Assembly (NCBI GenBank): GCA_017554325.1
Contig: JAFZIP010000007.1
Location: forward strand, 62,001-126,000
From: Bacteroidales bacterium
GTDB taxonomy: Bacteria > Bacteroidota > Bacteroidia > Bacteroidales > WCHB1-69
Reading direction: 5' to 3'
DNA length: 64,000 nt
Shown here in pieces: positions 8,392-16,142 of the stretch. The notes beneath the pieces were generated by a model that saw only the letters and a list, made by a program, of their open reading frames with translations, had not been told where the DNA came from and did not search any database. The translations under genes were made by a program, and so were the position numbers. Within the stretch, counting starts at the first letter, position 1. Every line of letters begins with the position of its first letter.

Positions 8392-10479
8392 ATGCTGACA
8401 AATACAAAGAGATATATAGGTCTGTTACTTCTGCTTTGTTTATCCGTCTCCCTGTTTGCAGAGCCTGTCGGCGGAAAACAACTTGTGTCCGCTGCTGTGA
8501 ATGCTTTCAGACAGAAAAGTGTGTGTGAACAGGAACTCAAGGATTGCCATTTTGTGACCGACGGATCCGACACCCTGCTGCTGGTAGTGAATTTTTCCAA
8601 GGGTTTTATCGTGTTATCAGCAGACGATGCTGTTATTCCAGTGTTGGCGTATTCCTTGGACCAGCAGTTTTATATGGATGATGCTGCTCCGGCGGCCCTG
8701 TTGTGGTTGGAATCCTATACAGAACAAATCAAATACGCGCGTGCGCATGGCGCAACCCCATCGTCAAAGGTGGCTCAGGCATGGGCGTCCCTGAATACAA
8801 CCTCCGAAGCTAAAGACCAAACCGCTCAAAGCGTCGCTCCCCTGTTGACGGCTCTTTGGAATCAGACTAAATATTATAATGCTTATTCCCCACACGATGT
8901 GAATGCACCTTCTGGCTATGACCAACGAACGCCAAACGGTTGCGTTGCCGTGGCAATGGCCATGATTATGTATTACTACCGCTACCCGTTGCATGGTTCG
9001 GGCTACCATACCAATTATACAGATTACGGCAACTTTTATGTGAATTTCGCACAACAAACATATTGTTATGAAGCAATGACAGATCAGTTGACCCATTTTA
9101 ACAATGAAGTGGCTAAATTGATATTCCATTGTGCCACAGCTGTCGATATGATGTATGGGGCTAATGGATCAGGTGCCTATTCTGAAAATGTACCCGGTGC
9201 AATTGCCTCATATTTCGGTTATTCTTCAGATTGCCAATTGCTACATCGTTACGATTATTCGTTGGCCCAGTGGAAGAACTTAATAAAAGAGGATTTGAAT
9301 GCAAAAAGGCCTTTGTACTATGCTGGACATAACGAAGAAGGTGGCCATGCTTTTGTGTGCGACGGCTATGAAAACGACGATTACTACCATTTTAATTTCG
9401 GATGGGGTGGCAGTTCCAATGGTTACTATGTTTTGACCGCAAGCGATAGCGATTCCAATGTGATAAATGGTTTTCAGCATTCCCAACGGGTTATCAGATA
9501 TATCTATCCCAGGGATGAAAACTACCCGTACTTATGCGCTAATCATGAAATCCATTGTTCGGACGGCACGATTGAAGATGGCAGCGGCCCTTCGGATTAT
9601 CAGAATAATTCGGATTGCATGTATGTTCTCACCGAAGGTGATGCATATCGATTTATGATTAAAATCAAATCGTTTGAAACTCAGCAAAATCATGACTCTT
9701 TGAGCTTCTGGGATGGGCATCCTGACCAAGGCAATCTTTTGTTGACGCTCTCAGGAACGGTGGTGCCGGGAACCACCTATTACTTTGATTCGGACAGTCT
9801 GTATATCACATTCAGAACCGATGATTCTGTGACAGCATCCGGATGGCGTTTGGATTTCAGAATGGCCAGACATGAGAACTTCTGTCATAATGATTTGATT
9901 CAGCAGTATCACGGTACGCTGACCGACGGAAGCGGTCCGAGTTCGTACAAATACAATGCTAATTGCAGTTGGCGACTCTATCTGCCTCATGCTTCATTGA
10001 TCAATTTCACCATATCCGAATTGGATATTGCAGCAGGCGACAGACTTGCATTTTATGATTGGTCCCTCCCCGATAGGCCACAAATTGCGCTTTTTGAGGA
10101 AAATGACACCCCGCGGGACTTGTTGTTTTTCAGCAATTATGTGTTCATTGAATTGGTAACTGACAATTATTTGTGCGGCGATGGCTTTGAGTTGTCGTGG
10201 ATTACGGATTACTCTCCAGACGGCATAGAGGAGATGGGCGAAGATGAAATAGCAGTTTATCCTAATCCGGCATATTCCAATATCCATGTCCGTATTCCCG
10301 CTCACTTAAATGAAGCAGTGGTTCGGTTATATGATGTCACTGGACGCGTCGTAATTGCAGAGAAGAATTTAGGTGATGTTATTGATGTGAATATCAGTAA
10401 TTTACCGAATGGATTCTATACGTTGATGGTCCAAGATGGTTCAGTCATCTACAAGAAAAAAATAGTTGTTCAGCACTAA
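8392..10479 (+). CDS. Secreted C10 (streptopain-type) cysteine protease with CUB-like domains and T9SS sorting domain
   Basis: 695 residues. A signal peptide (about 1-24) leads into a Spi-type propeptide (EPVGGKQLVSAAVNAFRQ, about 24-130) and a C10 peptidase domain (about 140-375). The catalytic cysteine is Cys184 in PNGCVAVAMAMI and the histidine is His319 in GGHAFVCDGY, with Trp338 in FGWGG. Two CUB-like domains follow (from about 382, CSDGTIEDGSGPSDY, and about 505, GTLTDGSGPSSYKYNANC). The last ~80 residues are a T9SS type A sorting domain (AVYPNPAYSNIHVRI ... NLPNGFYTLMV). It should be an exported, propeptide-activated protease at the cell surface or released, similar in plan to PrtT/interpain-type enzymes. 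Targets are unknown. Confidence 0.93.
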   Translation: MLTNTKRYIGLLLLLCLSVSLFAEPVGGKQLVSAAVNAFRQKSVCEQELKDCHFVTDGSDTLLLVVNFSKGFIVLSADDAVIPVLAYSLDQQFYMDDAAPAALLWLESYTEQIKYARAHGATPSSKVAQAWASLNTTSEAKDQTAQSVAPLLTALWNQTKYYNAYSPHDVNAPSGYDQRTPNGCVAVAMAMIMYYYRYPLHGSGYHTNYTDYGNFYVNFAQQTYCYEAMTDQLTHFNNEVAKLIFHCATAVDMMYGANGSGAYSENVPGAIASYFGYSSDCQLLHRYDYSLAQWKNLIKEDLNAKRPLYYAGHNEEGGHAFVCDGYENDDYYHFNFGWGGSSNGYYVLTASDSDSNVINGFQHSQRVIRYIYPRDENYPYLCANHEIHCSDGTIEDGSGPSDYQNNSDCMYVLTEGDAYRFMIKIKSFETQQNHDSLSFWDGHPDQGNLLLTLSGTVVPGTTYYFDSDSLYITFRTDDSVTASGWRLDFRMARHENFCHNDLIQQYHGTLTDGSGPSSYKYNANCSWRLYLPHASLINFTISELDIAAGDRLAFYDWSLPDRPQIALFEENDTPRDLLFFSNYVFIELVTDNYLCGDGFELSWITDYSPDGIEEMGEDEIAVYPNPAYSNIHVRIPAHLNEAVVRLYDVTGRVVIAEKNLGDVIDVNISNLPNGFYTLMVQDGSVIYKKKIVVQH

Positions 10480-10549
10480 GTCGCTTAAACATTCTGAATA
10501 GTCTTTCGTCTTATGGGTGTTTTTTATTCACCATCAAAAACACAAAGAG

Positions 10550-11719
10550 ATGAAAAAGAATGTGATCCTGTCGTTGATGCTCTGTGTTGGAAGTTTGATC
10601 ATCACAGATGCTATGGCCCAGGCGCCTGCACGGCAAACTGCTCCCAGCAGTAGTAGAACTCAAACTACATCAGTCAGCTCCCAGGCAAATCGCCAAATGC
10701 ACAAGGGAGACGTTCAACTTAATAAGGCTAACAACAGTTATCAGAAAGCTCAGTCGTCAACAGCGGCTCGTCCTGCTTCGACTGCACGCCCTGCGACCGC
10801 AAGTTCTCGCCCGGCCACTACTACTTCCAACAGAACAGCTACAACGGCAAGACCTGCCACGTCTGCTACGACGACCAGACCTGCCAGCAGTTCCACGGTG
10901 AATAATAGTGCCGCCAATAGAACAAACACGTCGGTGTCTTCCAGTTCAGCACGTCCTGCAGCCACCTCTTCTGCATCGGCAAGACCTGCCAGCGCGGCCA
11001 CTCCGAGCAGAACAACTACCTCTACGGTCAACAGCAAGACTCCGGCTTCGGCAACAGCAACGTCTTCCTCTGCTAACAGGGCAAATACACCTGCCCGCGC
11101 AACCTCGACCACTCCCGCCACGGTGTCATCGGCCAATGACAGAGGCCCTGCCCCTACAGCAACCTCGACCACGGCCAATGATAATACGAAAAGAGGTTAC
11201 ACAAGTAATGGACAGGCTCGTCCGCAGCCGGCTCCGCAACATCACGGAGACCATGCTGGAGTCGCCCCTGGCCCCAAACCGGCACCCTATGTACACCCGA
11301 ACCACCACAACTTCGGTCACCACATGACTGTTCCGCGCCACATCCGTCCGGTTTACTATCATGGTATGCCATACTACTTCTACAATAGTCTCTTCTGCCG
11401 CTACATCAATGGCTACTATGTAATCTGCCGTCCGCCTATCGGTGCCGTGATTGCCTACAGCATCTTCAATACCTGGAGACCGGTTATCGTAATCCACAAG
11501 AACGTGACCTACTACTACGATGACGGTACCTTCTATGTGCCGAGAAAAAATGACTACGAAGTGGTCGCCCCTCCGATTGGAGCCCGCGTGGCAGAACTGC
11601 CCAGTACCTACGAAGAGATCGTACTCGATGGCAATGTGTACTTCAAAGTGGACAATGTATATTACAAGGAAGTTGTCGTGAGTGGATACCTCTGGTATGA
11701 AGTGGTCTTCGTCTCATAA
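10550..11719 (+). CDS. Secreted Thr/Ala/Ser-rich protein with Tyr-rich C-terminal domain (DUF6515-like)
   Basis: About 389 residues. The ATG at 10550 starts a clean signal peptide (MKKNVILSLMLCVGSLI ... AMAQ); an in-frame ATG at 10517 would add 11 residues and spoil it. Residues ~30-230 are low complexity, made of Thr, Ala, Ser, Pro and Arg with recurring ARPA, TTARPAT and SSAR phrases, and look like an extended mucin-like stalk. The C-terminal ~130 residues (from RHIRPVYYHGMPYYFYNS) are Tyr/Val-rich, with CRPPIGAVI, TYYYDDGTFYVP, APPIGARVAELP and VYYKEVVVSGYLWYEVV. They resemble the DUF6515 domain of Bacteroidota, whose role is unknown. Surface or periplasmic location is inferred. The gene stands alone. 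Confidence 0.82.
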   Translation: MKKNVILSLMLCVGSLIITDAMAQAPARQTAPSSSRTQTTSVSSQANRQMHKGDVQLNKANNSYQKAQSSTAARPASTARPATASSRPATTTSNRTATTARPATSATTTRPASSSTVNNSAANRTNTSVSSSSARPAATSSASARPASAATPSRTTTSTVNSKTPASATATSSSANRANTPARATSTTPATVSSANDRGPAPTATSTTANDNTKRGYTSNGQARPQPAPQHHGDHAGVAPGPKPAPYVHPNHHNFGHHMTVPRHIRPVYYHGMPYYFYNSLFCRYINGYYVICRPPIGAVIAYSIFNTWRPVIVIHKNVTYYYDDGTFYVPRKNDYEVVAPPIGARVAELPSTYEEIVLDGNVYFKVDNVYYKEVVVSGYLWYEVVFVS

Positions 11720-11747
11720 GAGGAAAAATTAAAAAAAATTAAATTCG

Positions 11748-11780
11748 TTTGAGCGTGTTTCAAAAAAAAATGTATTTTTG
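11748..11780 (+). promoter_or_regulatory. Promoter of tRNA-Gln
   Basis: TTTG (11748-11751), a 21-base spacer, then TATTTTTG (11773-11780) match the Bacteroidota -33/-7 consensus well and end 15 bases before the tRNA. The promoter is framed by a 14-base perfect inverted repeat (11742-11755 and 11783-11796). Confidence 0.7.
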
Positions 11781-11795
11781 CGCGCTCAAACGAAT

Positions 11796-11866
11796 TGCCC
11801 TGTGGTGTAATGGTAGCACAGCAGATTCTGGTTCTGTTTGTATGGGTTCGAGTCCTATCGGGGCAA
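11796..11866 (+). tRNA. tRNA-Gln (anticodon CTG)
   Basis: A 71-base cloverleaf can be drawn. The acceptor stem is TGCCCTG with CGGGGCA, the D arm GTGTAATGGTAGCAC, the anticodon arm GCAGA-TTCTGGT-TCTGT with anticodon CTG, and the T arm ATGGG-TTCGAGT-CCTAT; the discriminator base is A. The CCA end is not encoded. It stands alone with its own promoter and an intrinsic terminator just downstream. Confidence 0.93.
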
Positions 11867-11882
11867 CAGAAAAATAAAATTC

Positions 11883-11913
11883 AAACACGCTCAATCGGGC
11901 GTGTTTTTTGTTT
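11883..11913 (+). terminator. Intrinsic terminator of tRNA-Gln
   Basis: ACACGC (11885-11890) pairs with GCGTGT (11899-11904) and runs into a series of T residues. It lies 17 bases after the tRNA and directly before the uridine kinase leader. Confidence 0.8.
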
Positions 11914-11958
11914 TAAAAAATCTTATATTTGCGCCTGTCATTCTTAAAATCAAAAGCT

Positions 11959-12573
11959 ATGTTAGTAATTGGTATCGCAGGCGGCTCGGGCTCGGGCAAA
12001 ACTTCCGTGGTGAAGAAAATCATCCAAAGCATTCCAAAAGAGAAAGTGAGTGTACTTTCACAGGATGCCTATTATAAAGATAATGGTCATCTGCCGCAAG
12101 AAGAGAAGGAAAAAATCAACTTCGATCATCCGTCCGCTATTGAATGGCCACTGTTGGTACACCATATTGATGAATTGCGTGCCGGCAAAACTATCGAGAT
12201 GCCTACTTATTCGTATGTGACTTGCGCTCGGGGCAAGGATACCATACCTGTGAATCCTTGCGATGTGCTGATTGTGGAAGGCATTTTGATCTTCACGGAC
12301 AAGCCACTATGCAGAAATCTGGACATCAAGGTTTTTGTGGATACGGATGCCGATGAACGTTTGATCCGAATCATCCAACGCGATGTCAATGAGCGTGGGC
12401 GCGGACTTGATAAATCCATCATCCACTATCAGAATTTTGTAAAACCTATGCACGAGCTGTTTATCGAGCCATCCAAACGCCTGGCGGATATCATCATTCC
12501 GATTGGAGCGGAAAATGAGAAAGGAATCGATATCCTGACGTCCAAAATCAAGCAAACTTTAGGTATCATTTAA
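11959..12573 (+). CDS. udk: Uridine kinase
   Basis: 204 residues from the ATG at 11959; the frame stays open upstream but no family member starts there. Udk phosphorylates uridine and cytidine with ATP or GTP in pyrimidine salvage. Seen motifs: Walker A IGIAGGSGSGKTSVVKK at the very N-terminus, LSQDAYYKD, INFDHPSAIEW, MPTYSYVTCAR, VLIVEGILIF (Walker B region) and the lid arginines in RLIRIIQRDVNERGR. A TATATTTG at 11924-11931 is a possible promoter, 28 bases upstream. The gene ends at a bidirectional terminator shared with a convergent gene. Confidence 0.93.
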   Translation: MLVIGIAGGSGSGKTSVVKKIIQSIPKEKVSVLSQDAYYKDNGHLPQEEKEKINFDHPSAIEWPLLVHHIDELRAGKTIEMPTYSYVTCARGKDTIPVNPCDVLIVEGILIFTDKPLCRNLDIKVFVDTDADERLIRIIQRDVNERGRGLDKSIIHYQNFVKPMHELFIEPSKRLADIIIPIGAENEKGIDILTSKIKQTLGII

Positions 12574-12581
12574 TATTAAGA

Positions 12582-12609
12582 AAACGGCGGTGCAAGCGCA
12601 CCGCCGTTT
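12582..12609. terminator. Bidirectional terminator between udk and a convergent gene
   Basis: A perfect 12-base inverted repeat (AAACGGCGGTGC, loop AAGC, GCACCGCCGTTT) sits between two convergent stop codons. A-rich and T-rich ends on the two sides allow it to act on both strands. Confidence 0.75.
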
Positions 12610-12612
12610 CTG

Positions 12613-13872
12613 TTATGTCTTCTGCTGTTGCTTCTTAGCCGCAGGAAATAGCACGTTGTTCAATATTAACCGATAACCCGCGGAGTTCGGGAATAGGTCC
12701 AGATTGGTGGGCGGGTCGTTTACCAAATGCTGGTAGTCTTCAGGGTCGTGGCCGGAATAAAAGGTCCAGGTGCCTTTGCCGTACTCGCCGTGAATATAGC
12801 GTGCCTCGTCAAATTGCGCCGACTCGCCCATGATGGTGACGGTGGGCTTGATGACCTCCTTGCGGAAGGCCGTGGTTTGTCCCATGAATCCTGGGATCAC
12901 ATTCATGTGGTTCTGACAGAGCATAGTGGGAACGGGATCCCATTTGGCGGAGAACTCAAACAGCGTGAAAAAATCGTTGCTCTTGTTCGTCATGTGCAAG
13001 GTCGGTTTCACGTCAATGTCGGAAACCTCGTACTCGTATGGATTGGTTACGATATGGAAGTTGGTGAAGGCAAAGCAATTGTCGTAGTTTAGTTTGCTCT
13101 GGGCTTGCGGGTCCATGGGGTCGCCGTCGAACATCACATCGCAGATATCGACACCTTCGGCGGCCAGTGCTATGTCGTAACTGTCTGGACCGGAACACAT
13201 GGCGAAAAGATAGCCGCCGCCAGCCACAAAGTCACGGATGCCTTTGGCTACGGCCAGTTTCATTTGTGAAACCTTGGCGAAACCCAGCCGTGCAGCCCGC
13301 TCCTCATTCTCCTTCACATCATCCTGATACCATTTGGCATTACGATAGCTGGCCCAGAACTTACCATATTGTCCTGTGAAATCCTCGTGATGCAAGTGCA
13401 GCCAGTCATATTTGGGCAACTCGCCGTTGATTACCTCCTCGTCATAAATCACGGTATAAGGGATTTCCGCGTATGTAAGCACCAAAGTCACGGCATCGTC
13501 CCAGGGAAGTTTGTTTTTTGGCGAGTAAACGGCGATTTTGGGCTCTTTGGTGAGCCGGATTTCGTTCATGTTGTTCTCTACAGCCGCAATCTCGCTGAGA
13601 ATCTGTTGTGCCTGTATGTCCGCAATGACCTGAAATGAAACGCCACGGACACGGCATTCGTTTTCCACAGCATCATTGTACGCGCACATGAAGCTGCCTC
13701 CGCGGTAGTTCAGGAGCCAGCTCATGTCAATCTGATGGGCTACTGCGTAATAGGCTATTCCGTAGGCTTTCAGATGATTTTTTTGCTCCAAATCCATCGG
13801 AATCAGGATATGGGTGCTGAATGCCGGAATTATGCTCAATAGCAGGGCGATTGTAACGAGGAATCTTCTCAT
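12613..13872 (-). CDS. Secreted conserved protein with ThuA/class I amidotransferase-like features (often labelled 'asparagine synthetase B')
   Basis: 419 residues with a signal peptide (about 1-20). I recall close relatives in Bacteroidota databases carrying the label asparagine synthetase B, with the same phrases (HILIPMDLEQKNHLKAYGIA, LPWDDAVTLVLTYAEIPY, YDWLHLHHEDFTGQYGKF, AVAKGIRDFVAGGGYLFAMC). None of the glutaminase or PP-loop ATPase motifs of AsnB is present and the protein is exported, so that label is doubtful. The layout of GGGYLFAMCSGPDSYDIA and the closing HGEYGKGTWTFYSGHDPEDY recalls ThuA or class I amidotransferase-like folds. The function is unknown. It opens a same-strand run of envelope protein genes (12613-17501). 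Confidence 0.8.
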   Translation of the reverse strand: MRRFLVTIALLLSIIPAFSTHILIPMDLEQKNHLKAYGIAYYAVAHQIDMSWLLNYRGGSFMCAYNDAVENECRVRGVSFQVIADIQAQQILSEIAAVENNMNEIRLTKEPKIAVYSPKNKLPWDDAVTLVLTYAEIPYTVIYDEEVINGELPKYDWLHLHHEDFTGQYGKFWASYRNAKWYQDDVKENEERAARLGFAKVSQMKLAVAKGIRDFVAGGGYLFAMCSGPDSYDIALAAEGVDICDVMFDGDPMDPQAQSKLNYDNCFAFTNFHIVTNPYEYEVSDIDVKPTLHMTNKSNDFFTLFEFSAKWDPVPTMLCQNHMNVIPGFMGQTTAFRKEVIKPTVTIMGESAQFDEARYIHGEYGKGTWTFYSGHDPEDYQHLVNDPPTNLDLFPNSAGYRLILNNVLFPAAKKQQQKT

Positions 13873-13887
13873 AGTGCTTGTGGTCTC

Positions 13888-14661
13888 TTAGTCTTGTATG
13901 GTGTGCAGAATGCCGTCCTTGTCCAGAATGAACAGCCAGGATCCTGCTAAGCGGAGTTCTTTGCTGTTGGAAATAAAAGATGGATAGGACTGTGCTTGTT
14001 CCAGTTTTTTACGATTGTATTGATATAGAGTGTTGTCTTTTAGGTAGATGATGTTCTCTCCGGATAGTTGAGCGGAAAGGATGCCGGTTATAGGCAGTCG
14101 TTGTTCAAATGTGCCGAATCTATCGAAAAAGAATATGCCTTTCATGGAGTCTATCAGCATGATGCAATGGTCGGGTTCTGATTGCAGGCTGAACGGGGCA
14201 ATCTCTTCTGGGAAAGAGCAATGTGTTTTGGAGACGACGTTCAGGTTCAGGTCTGTGATGTATAGATCCTGGTTGGTCTCGTCAAACAAGACGATTCGAT
14301 TGTTGCCGAAGAGTGCGGCCAGTGTTACAGAGGTCAAATCGTGCTCGAAAAGATCAAGTTCGTTCCCAATAGGAGACAGAGTGTTGTCTAACAACACTAT
14401 TTTGCCGGATTCCTGATAGAAGACAAGGGTTTTGATGACATTGGCATCTACCGATGAGATGTTGCCATATACGGGTTTGTCAAACACCCACAGGACTTCT
14501 CCAGCGGGTGTTTGTTTGCTCAGTCTGGATCCGGTCCAAGTGTATATGTTAGCCTGAATATCGGTTGTAAAGTGTTCGGGCGATGTGTTGAACAAGGGTT
14601 GCGCTTGTCCTAGACCAATGGATAAGGCTATCAGTAAGTTAATTACAACGCACTTATTCAT
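13888..14661 (-). CDS. Secreted protein of unknown function, probably beta-propeller
   Basis: 257 residues with a signal peptide (NLLIALSIGLGQAQ). The rest is a series of short beta-rich units of about 40 residues with alternating hydrophobic strands (GRTVYxx-like stretches such as NRIVLFDETNQDLYITDLNL, HCIMLIDSMKGIFFFDRFG, ENIIYLKDNTLYQYNRKK and SWLFILDKDGILHTI). This suggests a small beta-propeller. No catalytic motif is recognised. It lies 6 bases from the outer-membrane protein gene that precedes it in the transcript (14668-16107) and 15 bases from the next one, so the three are probably co-transcribed. Confidence 0.7.
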   Translation of the reverse strand: MNKCVVINLLIALSIGLGQAQPLFNTSPEHFTTDIQANIYTWTGSRLSKQTPAGEVLWVFDKPVYGNISSVDANVIKTLVFYQESGKIVLLDNTLSPIGNELDLFEHDLTSVTLAALFGNNRIVLFDETNQDLYITDLNLNVVSKTHCSFPEEIAPFSLQSEPDHCIMLIDSMKGIFFFDRFGTFEQRLPITGILSAQLSGENIIYLKDNTLYQYNRKKLEQAQSYPSFISNSKELRLAGSWLFILDKDGILHTIQD

Positions 14662-14667
14662 AGGTAA

Positions 14668-16107
14668 TTAGAATTTGCAACCGATAGTAGCGACAATTCT
14701 GTGTGATAAACCTCTTGTGGAGATGACATCATCATTTTCATACAAACGGAAGCTGTCTTTGGAGTATTTCAGCACGTATGCCATGTCAAAGAAGACATAT
14801 TGGGTGCGGATGCCGACACCGACAGAACCATAGTGTGCGCTGGCATCATACTTAGAGTCGAAGTTCTTGTAGGGCGAGGTTTTATAGTTGTAGCCAGCGC
14901 GCAGCAGGAACTTGGAGGTGACATTTACCTCTGCGCCCACTTTGAGTGTGTGGCAGATGCCGTATTTATTGTCAATGGCTTCGTTTTCGCTGTTGAAGGC
15001 ATAATCATCTGCGTATAATTTAGCCATGGAGTAGTCGATGAAATCGTACTCCGCAGAAAAGAAGGCTCTTTTTTGGATGAGGAATGCGGCACTTACATTG
15101 AATTTGAGCGGAGTGGTGAGCGAGAATCGATAGTTGTTGTCATAACTCCACGTGTCGGAATCTTTGCCGTTGGTATAGTAGGAGATCATATCCCGCCTGT
15201 ACGAATCTTTAATTTTCCAGAAATAGGAAGGAGTCTGGAAAGATGCGCCTAAACGCAGGAAACTGACAGGCTGATATATTACGCCTAATTTCAAATTGAT
15301 ACCAGCACTGGAATTCTGTTGGGTGCTGTTGGTTTGGAAAGAGGCGATTCCTTTTGCCAAGGTAGCGGAATCGGTAGCGGATTCAGCATAGGAGATTACT
15401 TCTTTATAGCTGAGAACGGGCACGCCGATTGATCCTCCGAGGAATAGTTTGTCATTATAATTGCCACCGAAGGTGAAGCTGATCTCGTCCATAGCTCCAG
15501 AGGTTTTTACGAGTGCATCATGGTTGAGTTCGGCATCAGAAAATGGACTTCGGTACAGGTTGTTAGTGCCTGAAACCGTGTCAATGAGCCAGGTACTAAA
15601 CGCTAGGGAAGCGTCGCCAGTGAGGGCGGAGTAAACAGTACCGTTGGCGCGAGGCAGGATGACATCAACCATGGAAAAATCAGTCGATCCGGTAGCGCGG
15701 AACGTGTTGTTGTAGTCCATGATGCGATTGTAGCCGAACCCGAAGTGCCAATAGTTCCAGTTGGAGTTTTCTATGTGGTTGGTGATGACTAAACCGCACT
15801 GAGGCACCGTATATTTTGCCTTTTGCGAGTAGCCGGAAGTTCCATAATAGAGGGAGTTGTTGTTGGTGAAGGCAAGGGACAGTGGAGTGAAAGTTGCCTC
15901 ATGTCGCTTGTAAAGCCCAATTGCGGCGGGATTTACGCTGAGCGCGGAAAATTCACCGCCTGTGGCACTGAAAGCGCCGCCGGCGCCCATGTATCGTGCC
16001 GTTCCCTGGTACTCGATCTGGGAGAAACGGAATGCCTCATAGTCCCCTTGCGCGAAAATTGCACCGAAGAGACACAACATTGCTATACTGGTTATTATCC
16101 TTTTCAT
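14668..16107 (-). CDS. OmpP1/FadL-family outer membrane protein
   Basis: 479 residues with a signal peptide (ending FAQG). After cleavage the family pattern RFSQIEYQGTARYMGAGGAFSA, then GGEFSALSVNPAAIGLYKR, marks an OmpP1/FadL-like barrel as found in many Bacteroidota (sometimes named hemin receptor). Barrel strands continue to a terminal aromatic strand HRIVATIGCKF. FadL-type barrels move hydrophobic compounds across the outer membrane; PorV of T9SS belongs to the same superfamily, but nothing here singles out PorV. It is followed on the same strand by the small propeller-like protein, which could be a partner. Confidence 0.82.
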   Translation of the reverse strand: MKRIITSIAMLCLFGAIFAQGDYEAFRFSQIEYQGTARYMGAGGAFSATGGEFSALSVNPAAIGLYKRHEATFTPLSLAFTNNNSLYYGTSGYSQKAKYTVPQCGLVITNHIENSNWNYWHFGFGYNRIMDYNNTFRATGSTDFSMVDVILPRANGTVYSALTGDASLAFSTWLIDTVSGTNNLYRSPFSDAELNHDALVKTSGAMDEISFTFGGNYNDKLFLGGSIGVPVLSYKEVISYAESATDSATLAKGIASFQTNSTQQNSSAGINLKLGVIYQPVSFLRLGASFQTPSYFWKIKDSYRRDMISYYTNGKDSDTWSYDNNYRFSLTTPLKFNVSAAFLIQKRAFFSAEYDFIDYSMAKLYADDYAFNSENEAIDNKYGICHTLKVGAEVNVTSKFLLRAGYNYKTSPYKNFDSKYDASAHYGSVGVGIRTQYVFFDMAYVLKYSKDSFRLYENDDVISTRGLSHRIVATIGCKF

Positions 16108-16142
16108 TGTTGTGAAATTTAAGATGATAATACTAATATTGT

